This document shows positions 57,545 to 64,000 of a stretch of DNA of 64,000 bases, in pieces. A model generated the notes under the pieces. That model did no database searches, had not been told where the DNA came from, and saw only the letters and a list, made by a program, of their open reading frames with translations. A program made the translations under genes and the position numbers. This stretch comes from UBA6522 sp963664945 (GTDB lineage Bacteria; Pseudomonadota; Gammaproteobacteria; Steroidobacterales; Rariloculaceae), in contig OY761822.1 in NCBI GenBank assembly GCA_963664945.1, positions 682,001 through 746,000 on the forward strand, written 5' to 3'. Position 1 is the stretch's first letter. Every line of letters begins with the position of its first letter.

Positions 57545-58477
57545 ATGAATATTGTCGGCCTCGATTCGTTGGTCTTCGGCGTAGCCGACGTCGACGCCTG
57601 TGCCCGATATTTTACCGACTACGGCCTCACTGCCGCCGGCGACGGGAGGTTTGAGGCGCTGGACGGCACGGCGGTCGTTATCCGGCCGCATCACGATGCT
57701 TCATTACCTGCCGCACTCGAAACAGGCAGCATGTTACGCAAGACGGTTTACGGCGTGACAGATCGAGAGACGCTCGATGCAATAGCAGCCGAGCTGGGCT
57801 CCGATCGTGACGTCAAGACTCTGGATGACGGCTCAATCGAAACAACGGACGATCTTGGGTTTGCGCTCGGCTTCCAGATTACGATCCGCAAGAAAATCTC
57901 CCTGCCAGGGGAAACAGTCAACTCGCCGGGTGCGACGATACAACGGCCAGCGAATGTTATCGCGGCAAATCCGAATGCGGCACCGAAACCAAGGACGCTA
58001 TCGCATGTTGTGTATTTTGTTCCAGATGCCCAGAAGTTTGAGTCGTTCTATGCAGAGCGACTCAGGTTTGTAACGACAGACCGATTCACCGGCGTTGGCC
58101 CGTTCATGCGCCCCGCCGGCACGCAGGAACATCACACGCTGTTTTGCATACAGACCCCGCCGTTCATGCTCGGCTGCGAACACTTCACGTTTCATGTGGG
58201 CGGCCCAACCGAATTGATGCAGGCGGGGAAACGATTTGCAGACAAGGGCTATGAGACGTTCTGGGGTCCGGGCCGGCATATTTTTGGATCAAACTGGTTC
58301 TGGTACTTCAACAGCCCGCTCGGCTGCCACGTCGAGTATGACGCGGACATGGACCTGCACGACGACAACTGGGTTGCACGAGAAGCAAATATGTGTGCGG
58401 ACACCTCGCAGATTTTCCTATTTACGCTGCGGGATAACTGGGCACCCAGCGGGCCGCCACCGCCGAAAGCGGACTAG
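57545..58477 (+). CDS. VOC-family protein, extradiol dioxygenase-like
   Basis: A 310-residue, two-module VOC protein. Module 1 starts IVGLDSLVFGVADVDACARY and module 2 PRTLSHVVYFVPDAQKFESF. Candidate iron ligands in module 2 are His in LSHVVYF, His in TQEHHTLFCIQTPPF and Glu in GCHVEYDADMD. This is the pattern of extradiol ring-cleavage dioxygenases. AGGA precedes the ATG. It begins the plus-strand half of the cluster and is followed by a Rieske ferredoxin whose start overlaps its stop region. Confidence 0.85.
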   Translation: MNIVGLDSLVFGVADVDACARYFTDYGLTAAGDGRFEALDGTAVVIRPHHDASLPAALETGSMLRKTVYGVTDRETLDAIAAELGSDRDVKTLDDGSIETTDDLGFALGFQITIRKKISLPGETVNSPGATIQRPANVIAANPNAAPKPRTLSHVVYFVPDAQKFESFYAERLRFVTTDRFTGVGPFMRPAGTQEHHTLFCIQTPPFMLGCEHFTFHVGGPTELMQAGKRFADKGYETFWGPGRHIFGSNWFWYFNSPLGCHVEYDADMDLHDDNWVAREANMCADTSQIFLFTLRDNWAPSGPPPPKAD

Positions 58478-58478
58478 C

Positions 58479-58838
58479 ATGACGCCTGAGGCAGAACTTG
58501 TGACTCTGTGCGGCTTGGACGAGCTGCTCGAAGGCGACGCCCGCGGTTTCGATCCGCTGCAGCGCGGACGCGACGCTCTGTTTATTGTGAAACGCGGCGC
58601 AACACTCAAGGCGTATCGCAACCGCTGTCCGCATCAAGGTGCCTCACTGCCCTGGAAAAAAAACGTCTACCTCAACGCCGACGGCAGCCGGATTGTGTGC
58701 GGTGCGCACGGTGCCCTGTTTGATATTGACACCGGGCAGTGCCTCCAGGGGCCGGCGCTTGGGCAGGCGCTTGAGCCAATGGACGTTCACCTGACAACGG
58801 ATGGCAGCGTCACGCTGAGGCTCGAAGACGTTGACTGA
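58479..58838 (+). CDS. Rieske [2Fe-2S] ferredoxin-like protein
   Basis: A 119-residue protein with a complete Rieske centre: YRNRCPHQGASLPW (CPH) and RIVCGAHGALFDIDTGQCLQ (CxxH). The C-terminal LGQALEPMDVHLTTDG completes the fold. Small stand-alone Rieske ferredoxins feed electrons to ring-hydroxylating oxygenases. No Rieske oxygenase alpha subunit is present here; it may serve the monooxygenase or an oxygenase elsewhere. Its start lies at the VOC stop. Confidence 0.92.
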   Translation: MTPEAELVTLCGLDELLEGDARGFDPLQRGRDALFIVKRGATLKAYRNRCPHQGASLPWKKNVYLNADGSRIVCGAHGALFDIDTGQCLQGPALGQALEPMDVHLTTDGSVTLRLEDVD

Positions 58839-58931
58839 CATCAAGCTTTACATGGCACCTGCGCTCGCGTGTCCGCTATCTGCCTCGAACAGGCGCAGTT
58901 GGACTTCGACACCGTACTGAGGGAAATCGAC

Positions 58932-59960
58932 TTGAGCACATCACACAACGCGCCGACTCCCGGCGCACGCATTCGATTGAGCGGCCTGCTGGCGACGATT
59001 GCCACCGGCCTGTTTGTAACAGGATCGCTGGGCGCCTGCGCCACAGATGTGCCGGTGAGAACGCCAGCGGTGTCACCCGCCAATGCGTTTGTCACGCTTG
59101 GCACCAACGGTGGTCCGGTAGCAGAAATTGGTCACTCGCAGCCGGCCAACGCGCTGCAGGTAGGCAACGACATCTTTCTGATCGACGCCGGTGACGGCGC
59201 AGCGGGCCAATTGGTCAAAGCCGGTTTCACGCTGCAACAGGTGCAAGCCGTGTTTTTAAGCCATCTGCACTTCGACCACACCGGCGGTGTGCTCGCGGTG
59301 CTTGGCTCGCGGATGCAAACCAACACCCGAAGCATGCTCACCATCTACGGCCCGCCCGGCACCCGGGAGTTTGTCGATGGCCTTCTGGCGAGCATGGCGC
59401 CGGTTATGAAAGCTGCCTACGGCATGCCCCAGCAAGAGTGGCAGGCCAACGTTGAGGTCAAAGAACTCGTTGACGGCAGCATGGTAGAGCTCAATGGCGT
59501 CAAGGTTACCGTTGCCGAAAACAGTCATTTTGCCATACCTGAAAGTGCCAACGTCCCGGAAAAAGCCAAGTCCCTGTCCCTGCGATTTGATTTGGCGAAT
59601 CGATCGATTGTGTATACCGGCGACACCGGTCCGAGCGAGAACGTGGAAAAACTTGCGAAGGGTGCCGACCTTCTGGTGAGCGAAATGATGGATATTCCCG
59701 CCGTGCTCTCCCGGCAGCGAGAGTATTTGCCCAACGCGCCGGAGCAGGTATTTGTCGATATGGAATGGCATTTCCGTGCACATCATCTCACCCCGGTTCA
59801 GGTGGGTGAACTGGCCGCAGCGGCCGGCGTAAAAGCCGTCGTGATTACACATCAGGCACCGAATATCGCCACGGACGACCAGAAGAAGAAAATTCTCGAT
59901 GGCGTTAGCAGCAAGTTTAACGGAAGCGTCGTGCTGGCCAACGACCTCGATCGCTATTGA
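58932..59960 (+). CDS. Metallo-beta-lactamase-fold lipoprotein
   Basis: A protein of about 342 residues. I prefer TTG 58,932 because GAGG lies about 9 bases upstream and the N-terminus then forms a lipoprotein signal (LSGLLATIATGLFVTGSLGAC, cysteine at the lipobox; a few bases shorter than the alternative). GTG 58,869 is an alternative with no ribosome site. The MBL zinc motif is LSHLHFDHTGG near residue 105, with later VAENSHFAIP, TGDTGPSENV and VITHQAPN. It is related to ring-fission or lactone-type MBL hydrolases. Same-strand member of the cluster. Confidence 0.8.
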   Translation: MSTSHNAPTPGARIRLSGLLATIATGLFVTGSLGACATDVPVRTPAVSPANAFVTLGTNGGPVAEIGHSQPANALQVGNDIFLIDAGDGAAGQLVKAGFTLQQVQAVFLSHLHFDHTGGVLAVLGSRMQTNTRSMLTIYGPPGTREFVDGLLASMAPVMKAAYGMPQQEWQANVEVKELVDGSMVELNGVKVTVAENSHFAIPESANVPEKAKSLSLRFDLANRSIVYTGDTGPSENVEKLAKGADLLVSEMMDIPAVLSRQREYLPNAPEQVFVDMEWHFRAHHLTPVQVGELAAAAGVKAVVITHQAPNIATDDQKKKILDGVSSKFNGSVVLANDLDRY

Positions 59961-60063
59961 GACCAGCCTGTGACCTCAGCGCCACCGCAACAAAAACTAG
60001 CAAACCGACACCTGAAATCTTGTTACACAAAACGTTGAATGAAAAACTGACCGGAGCAAAACA

Positions 60064-61275
60064 ATGAGCAATGGAGCAACCGTCGGTGGCGCAAACCTTA
60101 ACTCAGGAGCAACGGCTTCTACCAAGCACGGCCTGATCCTTTTATTGGCCGCTGTTATGCCGCCAATGGCCATCGTATCGTTGGTTCCGGTGCTGCCGCT
60201 GCTACTGGAGGAATTTGCCAGCGTCAATGGCAGCGAGTTTCTTGTGCCCATCGCTATGACCGTCCCCGCGCTGTGCGTGGCGCTGTTTTCACCTGTGGCC
60301 GGATGGCTGTCTGACCGGGTTGGCCGCCAGAACCTTCTGGTCCTTGCTCTGGTCATTTACGCCGCCATCGGGTTTGTGCCGTTCTTTTTGAGTGATCTTA
60401 AACAGATCATTGCCGCTCGCGTCGGGTTGGGCGTGGCCGAAGCGATCATCATGACGATTGCTACGGCGCTGATCGGTGACTACTTTGTCGGCAAGGAACG
60501 TGAACGCTGGGTTGGACGGCAGATTGCGACAGTTAGCCTGAGCGCTATCGTGTTGATTGCCTTAGGCGGCATTCTTGGCCAGACTCTCGGTTCCCGCGGG
60601 CCATTCCTGCTCTATCTTTTGGCGCTTCCTGTTGCTCTGATTGCTGCTGTCATTCTTTTTGAACCAGCACGCTCGAAGGACCACGCGGAGCAAAACAACG
60701 AGAGTCTTCCGCTCGCCCGTATTCTACCGATTCTGATGACGACATTGTTCGTCGGGATTGTGTTCTACACGATGATCGTGAAGCTCGGGGAAATTCTCGG
60801 TCTAATCGCCACGGTCTCCCCGGCGCAGATTGGTGCGATTGGCGCCGGCGCCAACATCGGCGTCGCTGCAGGTTCAATGGTGTTCAGTCGCATGAGGGGC
60901 GCGTCTGGCCCCACGCTGCTACTTACCGGACTCACTCTGGCCGCCATCGGCTATCTGGGCACCGGTCTATCCGGCTCGCTGGGCGTGACAAGCATTGCAG
61001 TGGTCGTTGCCACTCTAGGCTTCGGCATCATGCTACCTACTCTGCTCACCTGGATGCTCCTGCTTCTTCCCGAAGACGTTCGCGGTCGCGGTACCGGTCT
61101 GTGGACAGGCGTATTCTTTTTCGGTCAGTTCTTTGCGCCGCTGCTTGCCGCCGGTGTGGAGATTCAATTGGGTGGGCTGGCAAACCTACTGCTGATGTTC
61201 TCTGCGCTGTGCGCGATCGGTGTCATCATTGCGGCAGTGAAAAGAAGAGGCGCTGCAAGTCTTTTGACGGACTAA
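60064..61275 (+). CDS. Major facilitator superfamily transporter
   Basis: A 403-residue membrane protein with 12 predicted helices. Motif A is SPVAGWLSDRVGRQNLLVLA between helices 2 and 3. The helices AVMPPMAIVSLVPVLPLLLE and VTSIAVVVATLGFGIMLPTL are typical MFS segments. It closes the plus-strand operon and likely imports the pathway substrate or exports a product. About 100 bp upstream, after the MBL stop, carry no extra gene. Confidence 0.92.
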   Translation: MSNGATVGGANLNSGATASTKHGLILLLAAVMPPMAIVSLVPVLPLLLEEFASVNGSEFLVPIAMTVPALCVALFSPVAGWLSDRVGRQNLLVLALVIYAAIGFVPFFLSDLKQIIAARVGLGVAEAIIMTIATALIGDYFVGKERERWVGRQIATVSLSAIVLIALGGILGQTLGSRGPFLLYLLALPVALIAAVILFEPARSKDHAEQNNESLPLARILPILMTTLFVGIVFYTMIVKLGEILGLIATVSPAQIGAIGAGANIGVAAGSMVFSRMRGASGPTLLLTGLTLAAIGYLGTGLSGSLGVTSIAVVVATLGFGIMLPTLLTWMLLLLPEDVRGRGTGLWTGVFFFGQFFAPLLAAGVEIQLGGLANLLLMFSALCAIGVIIAAVKRRGAASLLTD

Positions 61276-61646
61276 CAAGACGTCAGTGCGGCCAGCGTCT
61301 GCCCCCAACGGCAAAATCCTCGTGGGTGTGCAGGAAGCGATAAAATCCATCCGCCGAATCAAGGATAAGTTTGCCGCAGCGTCAAGGTTATGCTTGCAGT
61401 GAATCTACTTTCTCGCGATACAAACACCTAATTGCTGACCTCGCACAGCCGAGACCTATAAATCTGTTTTACCGCTGCGCACGGCGGCACCATTAGCTTT
61501 CAAGTTTCCCTCGATGCGGCTCATGGCCCACTACCACAGTGCGCGAACGGCGGACCGGGGTCTCTTGTGGCTGTTGGGTTGCATCAGGAACCAGGCTCAC
61601 CAGATCGTCAGTGATATCGATATGAATTCGATAGCCACGTTGCCCG
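61276..61646. other. Intergenic region without recognisable gene
   Basis: 370 bp between the MFS gene and the sulfatase pseudogene, facing each other. I see no gene, RNA or convincing terminator. It probably contains decayed sequence. Confidence 0.45.
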
Positions 61647-62993
61647 CTATCTCTCTCCAGATCTTGCGAGCACACCGTTTTCGGCCACATAGTCTTCCCA
61701 CTCTGCGAGAAGTTCCTCGACGATTTCTGGATGATTCTCTGACATGTCATGACGCTCTGCTGGATCGTCCTTGATGTTGTAGAGCCTCCAGGGCCCGCCG
61801 CTACCAATTGGCGTGCCCGCCAGACTGCCCCGATCGAATCGCTCGCGGGGCATTGGCAATCCTGACATCGGAGGAGGTCCCGGCTCAGCAGGTTCCTCGC
61901 CGAGATAGATCCTACTGTCTCCGACCCAAAGTAGCTTCCAGTCGCCACGACGAATTGCGGCGTTACCTCCGTGCTCCCGACCCACCGCATCGTTGTCACT
62001 ACGGGCTGCGAATTTGCCATTACTACGCAGCAGGCCGGCGAACGATCGCCCGGTTATCGGCAACGTGTCGCCTCGATCGACATAAGATTCCGACTCGGCG
62101 CCTGCAAGCTCGAGCATAGTGGGGACCACATCGTAGGCCAAAATCAAGGAATCATTGCTTCGTGACGTTGTGTTCACAACGCCTCCGCTAACAATAGCGG
62201 GAACGCGTATTCCTCCCTCGGCTGCGTATGACTTGTTCAGGTAATACTGTGCAGATCCCACTTCCGCCCAGCCCGGGCCTAGCAGTCCGTGGCAAAAGTC
62301 CCGCGGCATTCGACCGACGATTCATCCCGGCTGACTGCGTTGCTCGTCGGTCGAATAGAAGCCTTCTGGCAGGCTTTCCACGCGTTGGCCGTTTTCGCTG
62401 TATCTCGCCACTGCGCCAGTCAGGCTACCGGCCTGATCGTGGTAGTGACTTGCGCTCCCATCCAGCAGGGCAAACGATCGCTCGAAGCCCCGCGCAAACG
62501 GCGTCTGTTCGTCACCTTTGCCCATGTGCCATTTGCCGGCCATATACGTCTGGTACCCCGAATCGTGTAGTCGCTCGGCAATCGTCAATACCTGGTCGTT
62601 CAAGTGCCCTTCGTATCCCGGCATGCCGCTGATATTGACCTGCATCAGACCCTCGCCGGCGCGGTGATGATCCGTATTCGACATCAACTCGGCGCGGGTC
62701 GGTGCGCAGAACGGTGCTGTGTAGAAATTCGTCAGGACGACGCCAGAGTCGGCCAGGCTGTCGATAATGGGAGTGGCGATCTCGCTGCCGAAAATGCCGA
62801 GGTCCGTGTAACCGAGGTCATCGGCGACGATCAGGACAAAGTTTGGCGGCGCAGCGGAACGCGAATTGTCTTGCCGAGAAGTGTCTCGAGGCACCTCCGC
62901 ACAGGCGGTTGTCACCGTTGACAGAAATATTCCGATCCCTAATCGCACGGCAGCCATAACCTCAATCAATTGAAGGTATGTGAATGGGACCAC
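61647..62993 (-). pseudogene. Sulfatase with internal deletion and frameshift
   Basis: Two frames together form most of a sulfatase. The 5' part (62,322-62,993) has a lipoprotein-like start (IGIFLSTVTTAC) then NFVLIVADDLGYTDLGIFGS and the modification motif FCAPTRAELMS (CxPxR). The 3' part (61,647-62,309) has YAAEGGIRVPAIVSGG and GGPWRLYNIKDDPAERHDMS. At the join near 62,310-62,325 the middle portion normally between YST and GPGWA is missing, and the frame shifts. Family members have roughly 100-200 more residues there. The gene is therefore inactive. Confidence 0.82.
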
Positions 62994-63040
62994 GCCTCCC
63001 CTGTGCTCCTCAAGTTGAGGCGTCGGTGACCGAAGCGCAT

Positions 63041-63076
63041 GCCTGACGAGCGCGGCGTTTTCCGCGCTCGTCAGGC
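63041..63076. terminator. 15-bp perfect hairpin
   Basis: GCCTGACGAGCGCGG at 63,041-63,055 pairs with 63,062-63,076 around a 6-base loop. It is downstream of the TonB-receptor stub (minus strand) and upstream of the sulfatase start. There is no strong U-tract on either strand, so it is a terminator-like hairpin of moderate certainty. Confidence 0.55.
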
Positions 63077-63109
63077 CAACGACATTTGAGCAACTAACAG
63101 TCTAACCAA

Positions 63110-63306
63110 CTAAAACGCTGCGCTCACGCGCAGGCCGTACGTCTGCGGGGGTGAGGAAATTCCGTAAGCAAGACCGCGATTAGACACATTCGTATTGGTC
63201 AAATAACGCTCGTCGGTGAAATTTCGGATGAAAGCCGAAAACGCCCAACGCCCGTCACCAGAGAACAACGTCGCATCCAGATTCAGGTATGACAATCCGC
63301 GGAGTG
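63110..63306 (-). pseudogene. TonB-dependent receptor, C-terminal stub
   Basis: About 64 codons reading LSYLNLDATLFSGDGRWAFS, FIRNFTDERYLTNTNVSNRG and ending QTYGLRVSAAF. This is the last beta-strands of a TonB-dependent receptor, with the terminal Phe expected at the outer-membrane end. The rest of the ~700-residue protein is missing. The fragment abuts the ferredoxin stop directly, marking a deletion or recombination junction. Confidence 0.7.
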
Positions 63307-63307
63307 G

Positions 63308-63631
63308 TCATTCCTGCTCGTCCGGCAAATGAACCACAAGCCCGTCTAGTGCTTCCGTGACCTTGATCTGGCAGGAAAGCCGCGACGTCTCGCGCACCTC
63401 GGAAGCCGCGCATTCCAGCATGTCGTCCTCGCCGTCCTGACGGTCGCCGGTTTGTCCGGACCAGGCGTCGTCAACGTAGCAATGACAAGTGGCGCACATC
63501 ATCGACCCGCCGCACTCTGCTACGATGCCGTCGATGCCATTCGCTACGGCTACGCTCATGACGGTCTCGCCAGCTTTCGCATCGACGCTTGTCCGGCTGC
63601 CATCGGGATTGACAAAGGTGATCTTTTGCAT
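63308..63631 (-). CDS. [2Fe-2S] ferredoxin, adrenodoxin or putidaredoxin-type
   Basis: A 107-residue protein starting MQKITFVNPDGSRTSVDAKA. The cluster cysteines are in ECGGSMMCATCHCYVD (spacing CxxxxxCxxC) and the last in TSRLSCQIKV. This is the vertebrate/putidaredoxin type that donates electrons to cytochrome P450. It is 8 bp downstream of the P450 gene, a typical pairing. No ferredoxin reductase is visible in the window. Confidence 0.93.
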   Translation of the reverse strand: MQKITFVNPDGSRTSVDAKAGETVMSVAVANGIDGIVAECGGSMMCATCHCYVDDAWSGQTGDRQDGEDDMLECAASEVRETSRLSCQIKVTEALDGLVVHLPDEQE

Positions 63632-63639
63632 GTCGGTCC

Positions 63640-64000
63640 TTACTTGGCGATCAGGCGGAGTGGCAGTTTGTCGAGGGCGTGGATCGAATTGTTCGGCCTC
63701 CATTCAGCCTCCCCTGCCGGCTCGATCCTGTGGACTTTCTCAATCAGCGCCTGCAGTACGGCAGCGAGTTCGCCGCGCGCCACGTTCTGACCGACGCAGC
63801 CGTGGATGCCCGCGCCGAATGCGAGATGCCCCTTCGGCCTGCGATCCACGCGAAACACGTCGGGCTCGTCCCATTTCTCGGGATCGAGATTTGCGGCGCC
63901 GAGGGCGCATAGGATCTTGCTGCCTTCTTCGACGGGAAACCCGGCGATCTCTGTGTCGCGACCTGCTGTGCGGAAGAAGGTATGCACCGGCGAGGTATAG
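63640..64000 (-). CDS. Cytochrome P450 (partial, runs off window end)
   Basis: The C-terminal part of a P450, about 120 residues before the edge. The heme-binding loop is HLAFGAGIHGCVGQNVARGE with the ligand Cys, and the preceding ANLDPEKWDEPDVFRVDR is the usual meander. The reading frame continues beyond 64,000 (YTSPVHTFFRTAGRD). It is followed by its ferredoxin. Substrate unknown. The N-terminal part with the I-helix lies outside. Confidence 0.93.
   Translation of the reverse strand, partial: YTSPVHTFFRTAGRDTEIAGFPVEEGSKILCALGAANLDPEKWDEPDVFRVDRRPKGHLAFGAGIHGCVGQNVARGELAAVLQALIEKVHRIEPAGEAEWRPNNSIHALDKLPLRLIAK

Noticed and set aside
1..64000. CRISPR arrays, tRNA or rRNA genes
   Set aside because: No regularly spaced direct repeats, cloverleaf sequences or rRNA signatures were recognised by eye. 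A tRNAscan or Rfam search would be needed to exclude weak cases.

Overview
The window reads as one contig of a GC-rich bacterium, most likely an uncultured gammaproteobacterium. This is inferred from the MoxR/DUF58/DUF4381/VWA/VWA-TPR/BatD order, periplasmic c-type cytochromes, SCO1 and CcdA-type proteins and a TonB-receptor remnant; no rRNA or tRNA is present to confirm it. Most of the sequence is high GC. A clearly AT-richer patch lies around 31.7-34.6 kb, and a mildly AT-richer catabolic cluster at 52.3-61.3 kb.

Layout. (1) 1-6,821: a tightly overlapping Bat operon on the minus strand. (2) 7.0-12.2 kb: a DUF1801 protein, an exported metallo-beta-lactamase-fold protein, a DUF192 protein and three complete toxin-antitoxin modules (two Phd/PIN pairs, one AbrB-type/Doc pair) with operator-like palindromes. 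(3) 12.2-18.25 kb: a degraded mosaic. It holds four or five partial copies of an Rpn/DUF4351-like gene tail, pieces of an endonuclease/exonuclease/phosphatase gene on both strands, orphan antitoxins, a truncated ParE, a Fic tail and a helicase scrap. (4) 18.3-36.6 kb: a defence island. It contains a HipA-like kinase with a HIRAN-type partner, a type I restriction-modification operon (hsdM-hsdS-hsdR) with a Gabija-like OLD nuclease and UvrD-like helicase pair inserted between hsdS and hsdR, a YgjP-type metallopeptidase, a Sll1717-type P-loop ATPase, a broken zeta-toxin-like kinase and an AAA15-RloB pair. (5) 36.6-47.3 kb: exported redox proteins (beta-propeller, CcdA/DsbD-like, SCO1, and two paralogous cytochrome c/beta-propeller proteins) around a dehydrogenase/hydrolase cassette. 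(6) 47.5-52.2 kb: mixed metabolic genes plus a ParDE module. (7) 52.35-61.3 kb: a catabolic cluster, probably for an aromatic or heterocyclic compound, arranged around a divergent LysR regulator. (8) 61.6-64 kb: a sulfatase pseudogene, a TonB-receptor stub, and a ferredoxin next to a cytochrome P450 that runs off the end.

The clearest undescribed item I found is a 122-bp non-autonomous mobile element present twice (10,647-10,768 and 45,389-45,510). The copies differ at 3 positions. Each has 12-bp terminal inverted repeats and is flanked by a perfect 9-bp direct repeat that differs between sites. Removing the second copy and one direct repeat restores the reading frame of a gene remnant, which confirms insertion. 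The most interesting functional arrangements are the Gabija-like pair nested in the type I RM operon and the HipA-like/HIRAN pair beside it.
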